A DNA stretch of 33,601 nt. Source: Gemmatimonadota bacterium (GTDB taxonomy: Bacteria; Gemmatimonadota; Gemmatimonadetes; Longimicrobiales; Gaopeijiaceae). The stretch covers positions 1 through 33,601 of the forward strand of contig SKSR01000216.1 of NCBI GenBank assembly GCA_007122885.1, in the 5' to 3' direction. Positions 15,066 through 24,412 of the stretch are shown here, piece by piece. Positions within the stretch are counted from its first letter, which is position 1. Each line of letters starts with the position of its first letter. Under the pieces are notes generated by a model. It made no database searches and was not told the origin of the DNA. It saw nothing but the letters and a program-made list of their open reading frames with translations. The position numbers and the translations under genes are program-made.

Positions 15066-16243
15066 ACGATCACGGGTCCATGCGAACCGCGCGTCGAACC
15101 CACGGGTTCACCGAGTCGGTCATCCGGGAGATGAGTCGGGTGGCCCAGGAGGCCGGGGCGATCAACCTGGGGCAGGGATTTCCCGACTTCCCCGCCCCGG
15201 CGGTGCTCAAGGACGCCGCGTGCCGGGCCATCCAAGACGATGTGAACCAATACGCCATCACCTGGGGAACGCCGTCCCTGCGAGGGGCGTTGGCTCGGAA
15301 GTATCAGGACTGGTACGGAATGGAGGTGGACCCGGAAAGCGAGATCACCGTGACCTGCGGGGCCACGGAAGCGATGGCTTCCGTCATGCTCGGGCTGGTG
15401 AACCCCGGCGACGAAGTCGTGGTCTTCTCTCCCTTCTACGAGAACTACGGGCCGGACGCCACCCTATGCGGAGCCGAGCCGGTCTTCCTGCCGCTTTCCC
15501 CTCCAGAGTTCAAGCTCACACGAGAGCCCCTGGAGGCGGCGGTAACGGCTCGCACTCGGGCGATCATCGTGAACACGCCGAACAATCCCACAGGTCGGGT
15601 TCTCAGTCGCCAGGAGTTGGAGCTCATCGCCGACGTATGCCGGCGACACGACCTGTACGCGTTCACCGACGAAATCTACGAGCACATCTACTACGAAGGA
15701 GAACACATCCCCCTGGCCACGCTGGACGGGATGCGGGAACGAACCGTCACCGTCTCCGGAGCGTCCAAGACCTTCAGCATCACCGGATGGCGGATCGGCA
15801 CGATCATAGCTCCCTCCGACCTGACCGGGGCGATCCGGAAGGTGCACGACTTCCTCACCGTGGGAGCCCCTGCGCCTCTTCAGGAAGGCTGCGCGGCGGG
15901 AATGCGTGAACTCGGGGACGAGTACTACGAAGGGCTGGCCAAACAGTACCGGGAGCGGCGGGACGTCCTCCATCAGGCCATCACCGAGGCAGGGTTCCGG
16001 GCGGTGAAGCCTCAAGGGGCCTACTACATCATGGCCGACTTTTCGTCTCTCAGCGACCTGGACGACGACTCCTTCGCCCGACACATGACACGGAACGGGG
16101 GGGTGGCCACAGTTCCGGGGAGCAGTTTCTTCCAGAATCCGGAAGAGGGCCGTCACCTGGTCCGGTTCGCGTTCTGCAAGACGCTGGAAAAGCTGGAGGC
16201 GGCCGGGGATCGGCTTCGACAGTTCAGCCGGGCCGGAGGATAA
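15062..16243 (+). CDS. Class I PLP aminotransferase (kynurenine/methionine aminotransferase-like)
   Basis: A 393-aa fold-type-I aminotransferase, probably acting on aromatic or sulfur amino acids with an oxo-acid acceptor. Visible features are INLGQGFPDFPAP (N-terminal lid), CGATEAM (PLP phosphate contact), FSPFYENY (stacking aromatic), NTPNNPTG (172-178), TDEIYEHIYY (Asp203), SGASKTFSITGWRIG (PLP Lys236, phosphate-binding Arg244) and VRFAFCKT (substrate-carboxylate Arg). The pattern is closest to kynurenine-oxoglutarate/YbdL-type enzymes. The start is ATG 15062, with a GGGGGAG ribosome site and an ATGA overlap with the signalling gene; the earlier track start (14978) lies inside that gene. 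Substrate is unproven. Confidence 0.88.
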   Translation: MNDHGSMRTARRTHGFTESVIREMSRVAQEAGAINLGQGFPDFPAPAVLKDAACRAIQDDVNQYAITWGTPSLRGALARKYQDWYGMEVDPESEITVTCGATEAMASVMLGLVNPGDEVVVFSPFYENYGPDATLCGAEPVFLPLSPPEFKLTREPLEAAVTARTRAIIVNTPNNPTGRVLSRQELELIADVCRRHDLYAFTDEIYEHIYYEGEHIPLATLDGMRERTVTVSGASKTFSITGWRIGTIIAPSDLTGAIRKVHDFLTVGAPAPLQEGCAAGMRELGDEYYEGLAKQYRERRDVLHQAITEAGFRAVKPQGAYYIMADFSSLSDLDDDSFARHMTRNGGVATVPGSSFFQNPEEGRHLVRFAFCKTLEKLEAAGDRLRQFSRAGG

Positions 16244-16276
16244 GCGACTCAGGGCCCCGGCATCCGGCCCCGCTTT

Positions 16277-16295
16277 CCCGGAGGGCCAATCCGGG
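16277..16295. terminator. Hairpin between convergent aminotransferase and HD-GYP genes
   Basis: CCCGGA (16277-16282) and TCCGGG (16290-16295) form a 6-bp stem with a 7-base loop in the 128-base convergent gap. There is no T-run. It is a possible weak bidirectional terminator; nothing else is seen in the gap. Confidence 0.3.
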
Positions 16296-16371
16296 CCGCC
16301 GCTCGCCCCGCCTGGGAGGTCGGTGGTTTCAGCCGATCGATCTTCGGGCTCGCCCTTCGGCCACCCCTCGG

Positions 16372-17649
16372 TCAGGATTCGTCGGCGCCCCCCGGTTGAG
16401 CCTCGTGCTCCACGGGAAGGGCCTGCCCACTCTCGTCGCCCACCGCCCCTACGTCGTCCGGCCCGGAGCCCTTGCCCAGGCGCAGGGGTTCGGTCTCGTC
16501 CTCCAGTTGGGCCAACCTGGGGCCCCATCGCTCCATCATGTCGCAAAAGGCCCGGGCCAGGTGGGGATCGAACTCGGTCCCTGCCCCTTCCCGGATGTAG
16601 TCGAGGACCCGGTCCTGCTCCCAAGCCGACCGGTACGGTCGGTGTGTGCGCAGGGCGTCGTAGACGTCGCAGACGTGGACCAGGTTGCTACATTGGTGGC
16701 AATGGCGAGGGAAAGCGAAGCGGGGATAGCCACCACCATCCAGGCGGATGTGGTGCTCGTAGGCTACCACGGCGGCCAGATCGAGATGTTCGTCGGTCTC
16801 GATGATGAGCTTGGCCCCCTCCACCGTGTGGCTGTTCATCACCTCCCGCTCCTCGTCGGTGAGCTTCCCGGGCTTGTTCAAAATCTCCTCCGGGATGCGG
16901 GTCTTACCGAGATCGTGGAGCAGGCCCGAGATGCCGAAGGTCTTCACCTCCTTGGGGGACAAGCCGATATGTTCGGCCAGAGCCATGGAGAGGACCGAAA
17001 CGTTCAGGGAGTGCGTGGTCGTGTATTGGTCGAACTCCTTGAGCTGCAGGAGGGGAATGACGAACTCCTGGTCTCCATGCATGGCCACGGAGAGGGACCG
17101 GACGATCGCCTCGGCTTCCAGTAGGTGCAGGTCCCTGCCCTCCTTCAGCTCCTCGTGTATCCACCGGACCGCCTCCACCTCCTCCTGGAGGGAGTAATCC
17201 AGCGTGGCCATGGCCAGGTCCTCCAGATCCTCTCCTTCCTCGCCGTCCCTCCGGATATCGGCCCGACCATAGCGGATGTTCGTTTCCCGGGTCGGGCGGG
17301 CCTCGGCGCTGCTGACCGGCCGATCGGTGAGGAGAGCCAGCACGTCGTCCAGGAATCCCTCCAGCTCTTCCCGGGAGACGGGTCCGGTGAACTCGAGCAT
17401 CTGGAGGCCCGCGTCGGCCAATTGGGTCGCCCAGTCCCACCCCTTGAGATCCCAGAGCGGCCGGTCCTCGTGGAGGATTTCCCCCCCTAGAAAGGTGAAG
17501 CGGGGTTTCGGCTCCACGTTCTGGAGGTCCACGAGCCGTTCGTAGGCCGTGTCCAGAGCCCGCTCCCGGGCCGGATGCTCCTCCTCGTAGAGGTGCATGG
17601 TGGAAACCGCCTGGGCCATGGACGTGAGGAAACGAGCGGCCGAGTTCAC
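16372..17649 (-). CDS. HD-GYP domain phosphodiesterase with novel-looking N-terminal domain
   Basis: A soluble 425-aa protein. Its C-terminal HD-GYP domain (about residues 200-380) would hydrolyse cyclic di-GMP. Metal-binding and signature residues are intact: THSLNVS (His213), LLHDLGKTRIP (His245, Asp246), NSHTVEG, AYEHH (299-300) and DGGGYP (304-309). The N-terminal part (about 7-111) is not a recognised sensor and resembles the N-terminus of the HEAT protein encoded just upstream (shared YxxxHP segment and trailing helices). The C-terminal tail after about 385 is low complexity. The start is GTG 17649 with AGGAGGTT upstream and a GTGA overlap with the HEAT gene stop, so the two are translationally coupled. 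Confidence 0.9.
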   Translation of the reverse strand: MNSAARFLTSMAQAVSTMHLYEEEHPARERALDTAYERLVDLQNVEPKPRFTFLGGEILHEDRPLWDLKGWDWATQLADAGLQMLEFTGPVSREELEGFLDDVLALLTDRPVSSAEARPTRETNIRYGRADIRRDGEEGEDLEDLAMATLDYSLQEEVEAVRWIHEELKEGRDLHLLEAEAIVRSLSVAMHGDQEFVIPLLQLKEFDQYTTTHSLNVSVLSMALAEHIGLSPKEVKTFGISGLLHDLGKTRIPEEILNKPGKLTDEEREVMNSHTVEGAKLIIETDEHLDLAAVVAYEHHIRLDGGGYPRFAFPRHCHQCSNLVHVCDVYDALRTHRPYRSAWEQDRVLDYIREGAGTEFDPHLARAFCDMMERWGPRLAQLEDETEPLRLGKGSGPDDVGAVGDESGQALPVEHEAQPGGADES

Positions 17650-19784
17650 TGAACCTCCTGGGTCGAAGTCACGGCGGCGAGAATCTGCACATCCGAGGAC
17701 TTCCGGGCCAGTTGGAGGATGGGTTCGGCCTTGGGATGATCCGCCCAGCGCTCCGAGAGGGCCTTCAAAGCCGAGACGAGCTCGGGTGACTTGGGGGCCA
17801 GGCGGCGGCGGCCGAGGACGCTTCGTCCGCCGTCGCAGATTTCCAGAAGAGCATCCAACGCCAGGGGGACCCGGCTCGTGCCGATGGCCCGTACGGCCAG
17901 GGATCGAAGGGCAGACAGAGCATCGTTGCGGAGCACCCGGTTCACGACCACCGGAACGAGCGCATCCCCGATCCCATCCTGAAGCTCCAGAAGCGCCATC
18001 CGAACGATCCGTTCGTCCGAATCGCCCAAGGCCTGAGCCAACGCCCGTTGACGTCCCCCAGGGTCCCGGAACGCCAGCGGGAAGGCCTCCCGCCGCACCC
18101 TTGGGTCCGAGTGACCCAGATGCTCGGTGGGATCGAATCCTTCCGGAAGTTCCTCCAGCCGGTGCAACAGGGCGAGGATGTTGCGGCGGACGTACCAGCG
18201 GGAGTCGTCGAGCCGGTCCAGAGCATGTTCCACCATTCGGGGGCCCAGCTCGGCGATGCAGTCGAAGACCTTCCGCCGGACGGACCGGTATTCCGATTCG
18301 ATCAAGATCTCGAAAAGCGGTGCGATGGCCTGATCGCCCAAGCGGTCCACGAGCTGCCGGAGGGACTCCCGGTCCACATCTTCTCCCGACAGGAGCCGTC
18401 GAAGCTGATGGGGGGTGGCGAGCTGCCGTCGGAGCCGTTCGGCCACCTGACTTCCCTCTGAGGCCCGGTCGGCCAACGCCAACACCCGGGAAACGCCTCC
18501 GGCATCCACCAGGTCCGCTACCGCCTTGTGCAGCGTCGGTCCTTCGGCGTCCACCTCCAGGGCCATCTGGACGATCCGTTCCGCCCCCTCCAAGCCCTCG
18601 TCCCCTTCCTCCGTTCCTGAAAGGACAGGAGCGGCCCGGGCCATCTGATCCAGGACCCGCGTGTACTGGTCCGGGTTGGGGTCCTCCAGCTCCCAGTCCG
18701 AGATGAGCTCCTCCACATTCTCCAGGAGGGCGTTCGTCGCCTGTGCCCTCAGGTGGCGGGGCCCGGTCTCGGAATGGGCGGCCAGCTTCGAGAGCATCCG
18801 GGTCAGCGACGTGGAGATGTTCTGTCCGGATGCTTCCGCGCCGGCCCGAAGGATCTTGACCACCGCGTCCACCGGAAGTCCCTGCGCGGCGTCCATCAGA
18901 AACTTCTTTCGCTGGGTGAAACTCCCTCCCATTCGAACCAGGCGAGCCAAGGCATCCGGGTCCAGCTCCTCCACCAGGGCTGCCAGTCGCCGCCGGATCT
19001 CCTCGGCTTCTTCACCTTCCGCGTCCCGGAGCTCCTCCGCCAACTGGCGAAGGTAGTCGACGATGACTTCTTCGTATGCACCATCCTTGGCCCTGCGCCC
19101 CAGCCGGCGAGCCAGGGCCCGGGCATCCAGGTTTCCCTCGCTCACCTCCTCCTCGTCGGCCAGGGCAGCTTGCGCCATGTTCAACCAGAGCTTTCCGGCC
19201 TTCGAGCCCCCCTCACCGAAGTCCGCCTCCTTCATGTTCAGGCGGTCGTAGTCCACCGGATGAAGGCGGATGTGCGTCCACCCCGGGCGCTCGCCCTCGG
19301 CCATGAGACCGATGGGCTCGCCCCCTCGCTCCGGGTCCTGAGCCAGAGTTCGCAAGAGCTCACGAACCTCCCGTAGGCTGGCACCTCGCTGGAACGAGAT
19401 CGCACCGATCTGGTGGCTGTGAAGCCGGTGTGCCAGATCGCTCAGGACCGGATGGCGCGGGTCGGTGGCCACCCCCTCGATGACCAGTTGCCGTTGGGCT
19501 ACGCCGATGGCCAGGCTCTTCCGGTCGGAAAAGAGGGTGGAAAGGCCCTCGATCACGTTCTCAGCAGCCGGAACGAGGGAAGGGTGATCCCCCGGATACA
19601 TGGCGTGTCGGTGGACGGCGATGGACAGCTCGATGAGAAACTCGGAAAGATCCCGAGAGAGAGCCGCCTTCTCCCCTCCCTTGGATGCAGCCAGACGTTC
19701 GGTCACCGTATCAGCCGTCCACTCCTCGAGTCCGTTCGGCCCATGTCCGGAAACCCTGGAATCTCCGACACCGCCCCCCCGCAC
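17646..19784 (-). CDS. HEAT-repeat scaffold protein
   Basis: A 712-aa soluble, helix-rich protein. The N-terminal segment (about 49-151, HRHAMYPGDHPSL...) is similar in pattern to the N-terminus of the neighbouring HD-GYP protein. The C-terminal third (about 480-690) contains HEAT-type helical repeats, for example EYRSVRRKVFDCIAELGP, DSRWYVRRNILALLHRLEE and DPRVRREAFPLAFRDP. Such repeats usually make protein contacts. The start is the GTG at 19784 given by the track, but the first 25 residues are Gly-rich and a later start is possible. It is first in a coupled pair with the HD-GYP gene and follows ybbP by 36 bases on the same strand. Function is unknown; a scaffold or regulator for the phosphodiesterase is inferred. 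Confidence 0.75.
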   Translation of the reverse strand: MRGGGVGDSRVSGHGPNGLEEWTADTVTERLAASKGGEKAALSRDLSEFLIELSIAVHRHAMYPGDHPSLVPAAENVIEGLSTLFSDRKSLAIGVAQRQLVIEGVATDPRHPVLSDLAHRLHSHQIGAISFQRGASLREVRELLRTLAQDPERGGEPIGLMAEGERPGWTHIRLHPVDYDRLNMKEADFGEGGSKAGKLWLNMAQAALADEEEVSEGNLDARALARRLGRRAKDGAYEEVIVDYLRQLAEELRDAEGEEAEEIRRRLAALVEELDPDALARLVRMGGSFTQRKKFLMDAAQGLPVDAVVKILRAGAEASGQNISTSLTRMLSKLAAHSETGPRHLRAQATNALLENVEELISDWELEDPNPDQYTRVLDQMARAAPVLSGTEEGDEGLEGAERIVQMALEVDAEGPTLHKAVADLVDAGGVSRVLALADRASEGSQVAERLRRQLATPHQLRRLLSGEDVDRESLRQLVDRLGDQAIAPLFEILIESEYRSVRRKVFDCIAELGPRMVEHALDRLDDSRWYVRRNILALLHRLEELPEGFDPTEHLGHSDPRVRREAFPLAFRDPGGRQRALAQALGDSDERIVRMALLELQDGIGDALVPVVVNRVLRNDALSALRSLAVRAIGTSRVPLALDALLEICDGGRSVLGRRRLAPKSPELVSALKALSERWADHPKAEPILQLARKSSDVQILAAVTSTQEVQ

Positions 19785-19820
19785 CGCCAGGGTTCCAGCT
19801 CCGGATCTGCTCGCCCACCT

Positions 19821-22352
19821 TCATCCATCGTTTTCACCCCGGACGATGACGGAGGGCGGATGACGGAGAAAAGAAAGGGTCGCCAGCCACCCGGAAACCA
19901 TCACCAAGGCCACGCATGCCCCGGTCAACAACGCCAGACGGAATCCTGGAAAAGCCACCGGCACCTGAAACTGGAGGACGAGGAGAAGAACGGCCCCACA
20001 CGTACCCAATACCACGCCGGCCACTCCTGCGGTAGCTCCCAGGGCTCCGTACTCCCACGCCAGGAACGTTCGGAGCTGTGCCCGGCCTGCGCCCAGCGTA
20101 CGGAGCAATGCGATCTCCCGGGCCTTACGTCGCCGACGGGAAAGCACGACCGCCATCAGGACGACGGTCCCTATCAAGGCGGTGAAGAGGGACAAGCCCA
20201 GGACGGCCAACCCGATCCTGGAGCTCCAGAGGGTGAGCTCCTCCCGGAGCTGAGCGAAGTCCAGCACGGCCACCCCGGGGACCTCGGAGACGAGTCGGCC
20301 TTGGAGTCTGCCCCGTTCCCCCGAGTCCGGCACGTGGACGGCGGTGGCATACGTGGCTGGGGCCCCTTCGAGTGCGCCAGGTTCGAAGACCACAAAGAAG
20401 TTGGGCTCGAAACGGGCCCAATCCACCGAGCGAATGTTGGCCACTTCCGTGACCACGGGGACCCCCTGCACGTCCCAGACGATGGAATCTCCCATTCGGA
20501 TTCCCAGATCCATGGCCAAGCCCTGTTCCACCGAGATCCGGGTGGTACCATCCCCACCTCCCTCCTCCCACCATTCACCTCGAACCACCTCCTCCCCGGG
20601 GGCCAACTCCAGCCGATACGTATTCCGGTACGTTCGACGAAGCGTCCAACCGGGGATTCCCACCGATGGATCGTCCAATAGGTCGGAAACCTCCCTCCCC
20701 CGGAAGCGGGCGATCCTCGCCGAAACAATGGGAGTAAACGACGGCGCCGCACCCGTACCCCCCTCCAGGATCTCCCCAACACGTTCGCGCTGATCGGACT
20801 GGACGTCGAATATGAAGAGGTTCGCGTCACCTCCCGTTTCCTCCATAAGAAGGCGTTCCAGAAAGCTCCGCTCCACGACGGCGGCCGCTGCCAGCAGGGA
20901 GATTCCACACCCGAGCGCCAGCACCACCACTCCCGTCTGATTCCCGGGTCGAAATAGCGAAGAAAGGCCATGGCGCCGAGGGAAGGATGCATCCTCACCC
21001 AGCGTGGCTCGAGCGGTCATCGACAACGCCCTTGCCATGGCGAGGAGGAGGGCACACAGAACGAGGAACCCGAAGCCGTACCACAGGCCGGTGGACAGAT
21101 CGGGCGCCTTCGCGATCGCTCCGGCGAATACGGCGCCGACAAAGACCGCAGCGACTCCCGCCCAACTTCCTCCTCCCGCCCCCTCCTCCACCTCCCGGCG
21201 AAAAACCTGGAGGGGCGAGATCCCCCGGACCTGAGCCAGGGGGGCGACCGAGAACACCAGCCCGAAGGCAAGGCCCACGGCCACCCCGGAAAGTACGGCA
21301 CCCACATGGAGAGCCGGGGCGATGGTAAGATCCAGGATCGCGGAGAGGCCCGCGGCGCCCGCGTGCTGCACCCCCACCCCCAGCAGCGCGCCCGCCGCGC
21401 TTCCCACCATGGCCAGAACCAACGACTGGAGGACGAAGGCGCCCATCACGTCTCGTTCCCGGGCGCCGAGGCAACGCAGAACCGCCAGGCGCGACACCTT
21501 GTCTTCCACTCGGCCGTGTGTGGCGCTGGCGACCCCGATGCCCCCCAGGAGGAGGGCGGCCAGCCCCACGAGGGCGAGGAAATCCCCGAAGAACCCCACA
21601 CCCTCCACCAACGTCTCCGCCCGCTCCTCCGCCGAACGAATGGAAAGCCCTTCGGTGCTCAGCCGGTCCCGTAGCCGGTGGGCCAGTGCGGTTCCACCCT
21701 CCCCGTCGGGTGTCCGGAGATCCACCCGCCTCTGGGCCACGGTCCCGAACCCCAAGAGCCCCATGGCTTCCAGGTCGCCTTCGGACACGAAGATCCTGGC
21801 ACCCATGAGGCCCCGGAGACCTAGCTCCGCCGGCAGCCCCTCCACCTCCCCCACGATGCGGACCGGAGCCTCGCCCACCCGCACCGTGTCTCCGACCTCG
21901 GTCTCCATCTGGGCCGCGGCTTGCGGTTCCAGGAGGGCGGTACCGCCTGCGAGCCGGGACCAGCTCCCCTCAGGATCGTCCCGGGGCGACCCGTAGAGAG
22001 GATACTCCGGGGACACGGCCACCACCTGGAGGAACCGGGACATGTCGGATCCGGAATGGTAGACGGATGTGCCCAATGCGGTGGAGCGCGCCACGCGAAC
22101 CCCCTCGGCCGCCAAAGAGTCCACAACGGCCAGCGCCTCCTCCGTAAATGGCGCGCTGCTCGAAATCCGGACGTCGGCCCCGAGGAGATCTCTCCCCTGC
22201 ACGGAAATCCCTTCCTCCACATCCTGCTGCAGGGAGGAAAGGGCCACGAGACCCGCCACGCCCAGGGCCAGGGCCATGAGATGGACTCGGGAGCGACGCA
22301 GTTCCGTCCGCCCATCCCGCCACGCGAACCGGAAGGTGAACGGGCGGATCAA
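19821..22352 (-). CDS. ybbP: ABC transporter permease, YbbP/FtsX family
   Basis: An 843-aa inner-membrane permease of the MacB/FtsX superfamily that pairs with the ATPase encoded just upstream. It has an N-terminal TM helix (about 24-42), a large extracytoplasmic region, a first FtsX-like block of three helices (about 255-370), two further helices (about 395-440), a helix around 478-495, a second periplasmic region and a final FtsX-like block (about 705-835). This 10-helix layout is that of E. coli YbbP (about 800 aa). The start appears to be TTG 22352 in a TTGA overlap with the ybbA stop, with a GGAGGGG ribosome site. The ybbAP pair next to tesA is a conserved arrangement; the substrate is not established, although lipid-related substrates have been suggested. 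Confidence 0.88.
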   Translation of the reverse strand: MIRPFTFRFAWRDGRTELRRSRVHLMALALGVAGLVALSSLQQDVEEGISVQGRDLLGADVRISSSAPFTEEALAVVDSLAAEGVRVARSTALGTSVYHSGSDMSRFLQVVAVSPEYPLYGSPRDDPEGSWSRLAGGTALLEPQAAAQMETEVGDTVRVGEAPVRIVGEVEGLPAELGLRGLMGARIFVSEGDLEAMGLLGFGTVAQRRVDLRTPDGEGGTALAHRLRDRLSTEGLSIRSAEERAETLVEGVGFFGDFLALVGLAALLLGGIGVASATHGRVEDKVSRLAVLRCLGARERDVMGAFVLQSLVLAMVGSAAGALLGVGVQHAGAAGLSAILDLTIAPALHVGAVLSGVAVGLAFGLVFSVAPLAQVRGISPLQVFRREVEEGAGGGSWAGVAAVFVGAVFAGAIAKAPDLSTGLWYGFGFLVLCALLLAMARALSMTARATLGEDASFPRRHGLSSLFRPGNQTGVVVLALGCGISLLAAAAVVERSFLERLLMEETGGDANLFIFDVQSDQRERVGEILEGGTGAAPSFTPIVSARIARFRGREVSDLLDDPSVGIPGWTLRRTYRNTYRLELAPGEEVVRGEWWEEGGGDGTTRISVEQGLAMDLGIRMGDSIVWDVQGVPVVTEVANIRSVDWARFEPNFFVVFEPGALEGAPATYATAVHVPDSGERGRLQGRLVSEVPGVAVLDFAQLREELTLWSSRIGLAVLGLSLFTALIGTVVLMAVVLSRRRRKAREIALLRTLGAGRAQLRTFLAWEYGALGATAGVAGVVLGTCGAVLLLVLQFQVPVAFPGFRLALLTGACVALVMVSGWLATLSFLRHPPSVIVRGENDG

Positions 22353-23059
22353 TCCCCTCCCCCCTCCCCGGCCTCGGGAGCCAGCGTGCCGCCTCTGAGC
22401 CGCACGATCCTGTCGGCCCGCTCGGCCAAACTGAGATCGTGCGTCACCAGAACCAACGTGGTTCCCCTCTCCCGGTTCAGGGTCTGGAGAAGGGAAGCCA
22501 CATGACTTCCCGTCTCGTCGTCCAGATTGCCCGTCGGTTCGTCGGCCAGGAGGATCGCCGGATCGCTGGAAAACGCCCGGGCCAATCCCACGCGCTGCTG
22601 CTCGCCTCCGGAAAGTTGAGCCGGGTAGTGGTCCATTCGGTCGGCCAGCCCCACCCGGCTCATGAGCTCGCGGGCCCGCCGTCGAGGCCGCTCGCCGGTC
22701 TCACCTTGGAGCTCGAGAGGGACCATGACGTTTTCCAGGGCCGTCAGAGAGGAGATGAGCTGGAAGGTCTGGAAGACGAAGCCCATCCTCCGGACCCGAA
22801 ACTCGGCTCTCTGGTCCTCGGTAAGAGAGGCGAGGTCGTGCCCTTCGACCTTGACGACGCCCTGGCTCGGAACATCCAGACCGGCGAGAAGTCCCAGAAG
22901 GGTCGTCTTCCCGCTCCCGGACGGACCCACGATGGCGATGAACTCTCCAGGCGACACGGAAAGATCGATTCCGTTGAGCACGGCAACGGCTCGATGCCCA
23001 CGCCCGTACCTCATGGCGAGGCCGTGGGCCTCGATGGCCGGAGTCGCCGCGGTCCTCAC
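22349..23059 (-). CDS. ybbA: ABC transporter ATP-binding protein, YbbA/LolD type
   Basis: A 236-aa cytoplasmic ATPase for the YbbP permease. Walker A is [11 protein letters not shown] (Lys51), the Q-loop is in [10 protein letters not shown], the signature is [15 protein letters not shown] and Walker B is ILLADEPTG. The LolD/MacB-type [12 protein letters not shown] segment is clear. The start is GTG 23059; family homology (PAIEAHGL) begins at residue 8, so the start cannot be much later. The 5' end overlaps the proposed start of the divergent tesA lipoprotein gene by 47 bases, so the promoter of each gene would lie inside the other. Confidence 0.93.
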   Translation of the reverse strand: MRTAATPAIEAHGLAMRYGRGHRAVAVLNGIDLSVSPGEFIAIVGPSGSGKTTLLGLLAGLDVPSQGVVKVEGHDLASLTEDQRAEFRVRRMGFVFQTFQLISSLTALENVMVPLELQGETGERPRRRARELMSRVGLADRMDHYPAQLSGGEQQRVGLARAFSSDPAILLADEPTGNLDDETGSHVASLLQTLNRERGTTLVLVTHDLSLAERADRIVRLRGGTLAPEAGEGGGD

Positions 23060-23771
23060 CGTGATCGGCCTCCTATCGGGCTGCCAGGAAAGTGAAGAAT
23101 CGGAGATGGTACGCCACCCTGGGTCGGAAGGTTCTGATCATGCGGAGGCCGGAGAGATTCGGGTTACCTTCCTTGGCACGAGCCTCACGGAGGGGTACGG
23201 GCTGGACCATCCGCGGGACGCGTTTCCGGGCCGGATCCAAGCCATGGCCGACTCGGCAGGGTACCCGGTCCAGGTTACGGAGGTGGGAGTAAGCGGGGAA
23301 ACCAGCGCAGGCGCTCGGGAGAGGATCGAGTGGGTGATGAGCCGACCGACGGATATCCTGGTTCTGGAGGTGGGAGCCAACGACGGTCTGCGAAGCCTGG
23401 ATCCTTCGGAGCTCGAACGGAACCTCGACACCATCGTCCGACGGGCCCGCGAAGCGGAGCCCGAGGTGCGCATCCTCCTCCTGGGAATGAAGGCCCCGCC
23501 CAACGCGGGCCCCGAGTACGCTCGCCGTTTCGAGTCGGCCTTCGAAACGGTGGGAGGGAGGGAGGATGTGGCTCTGGGCCCGTTCCTCCTCGAGGGAGTG
23601 GCGGGAGAGCCGGAATTGAATCAAGCGGACGGAATCCACCCGACACGGGAGGGACATGCGGTCATGGCTAGGACGGTCTGGAAGGCCCTGGAACCAATCC
23701 TCGAAGAGGTGAACGAGGACGAGAGACCCGAGTTGGCCGACTCCCTGAACGCCGGAGCGAACGGTGGCTGA
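23013..23771 (+). CDS. tesA: TesA-like SGNH esterase/lysophospholipase, predicted lipoprotein
   Basis: Arylesterase/thioesterase/lysophospholipase-I family enzyme of the SGNH fold. From ATG 23013 it is 252 aa, with a hydrophobic export segment and a lipobox LLSGC (Cys24), then an acidic linker (QESEESE...). Family blocks are FLGTSLTEGYGL (Ser57 nucleophile; GDSL is GTSL here), VSGET (oxyanion Gly), GANDGL (Asn123) and ADGIHPTREGH (Asp206, His209). The start is uncertain: 23034 also yields the lipobox but without a basic n-region residue, and no ribosome site is obvious for either. E. coli TesA is periplasmic, so membrane anchoring would be a variation. It diverges from ybbA, as tesA does in proteobacteria. 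Confidence 0.88.
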   Translation: MARPWASMAGVAAVLTVIGLLSGCQESEESEMVRHPGSEGSDHAEAGEIRVTFLGTSLTEGYGLDHPRDAFPGRIQAMADSAGYPVQVTEVGVSGETSAGARERIEWVMSRPTDILVLEVGANDGLRSLDPSELERNLDTIVRRAREAEPEVRILLLGMKAPPNAGPEYARRFESAFETVGGREDVALGPFLLEGVAGEPELNQADGIHPTREGHAVMARTVWKALEPILEEVNEDERPELADSLNAGANGG

Positions 23772-24366
23772 GGGGAGCGGGGCGGGTGCCCCCTCCTCCG
23801 CTCGGCGTCCCTTTCACATCGCCGCCATCGCATTGTCCATCATCGGGGCCCTCCTGGTGGGTGTTCTGGCCATCGGGCTCATTCTGCCCGGCGAATGGAG
23901 GGCGGAGACGGAAGCCTGGATCGAAGCGGAACCCACTGAGGTCTACGATCACGTAACCTCCGCCGACGGCTGGGGTCGCTGGACCCCCATGCCCGAATCC
24001 GGAATCGAGGCCCTTGCCCCCGCTCAGGGGCACCAAGGTGGCTGGAGCTGGGACGACCCCGCCTATGGCCAGGGAGTCTTCACCATCCTGGAATCCGACC
24101 CGCCACACCGCCTGGACTACCGGGTGGAAGTGGAGGGAGGTAGCCTGGTGACGGACGGCCGGATGACCCTCCATGCCGAATCCGGAGGGACCCGCATCCA
24201 GTGGCGCGAAGAGGGGGATTTCGGATGGAATCCCCTTCTGGGGTACGTGGCCGCCCAGATGCCGGACACCCAGGGGGAGCAGATGGAACAGAGCCTGGAG
24301 CGACTGAGCTCCCTCGTGACCGAGGGACGCGTTCCCGAGGGGAGCGAAGGGGAGACCGAACGTTAG
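23764..24366 (+). CDS. Membrane-anchored SRPBCC (START-like) family protein
   Basis: A 200-aa protein with one N-terminal membrane helix (about 19-41, AAIALSIIGALLVGVLAIGL) followed by a polyketide-cyclase/SRPBCC-type domain. EAWIEAEPTEVYDHVTSADGWGRWTP is the characteristic first strand-helix, and strands around LDYRVEV and GGTRIQWREEGDF follow. The fold binds hydrophobic ligands; no ligand can be named. The GTG at 23764 overlaps the tesA stop by 8 bases, so coupled translation with tesA is likely and a role near membrane lipid metabolism is plausible. It converges on rho with a 46-base gap. Confidence 0.78.
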   Translation: MAEGSGAGAPSSARRPFHIAAIALSIIGALLVGVLAIGLILPGEWRAETEAWIEAEPTEVYDHVTSADGWGRWTPMPESGIEALAPAQGHQGGWSWDDPAYGQGVFTILESDPPHRLDYRVEVEGGSLVTDGRMTLHAESGGTRIQWREEGDFGWNPLLGYVAAQMPDTQGEQMEQSLERLSSLVTEGRVPEGSEGETER

Positions 24367-24412
24367 CGGAACCGTTACCGGAGCCCGATCGACCGGGCCC
24401 CGACCCGTACGA

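Noticed and set aside
15062-16243. Aminotransferase considered as the missing EgtE
   Set aside because: Its motifs are those of class I aminotransferases (kynurenine/methionine type), not the class V-like C-S lyase EgtE, and it is about 6 kb away in a signalling-linked unit.
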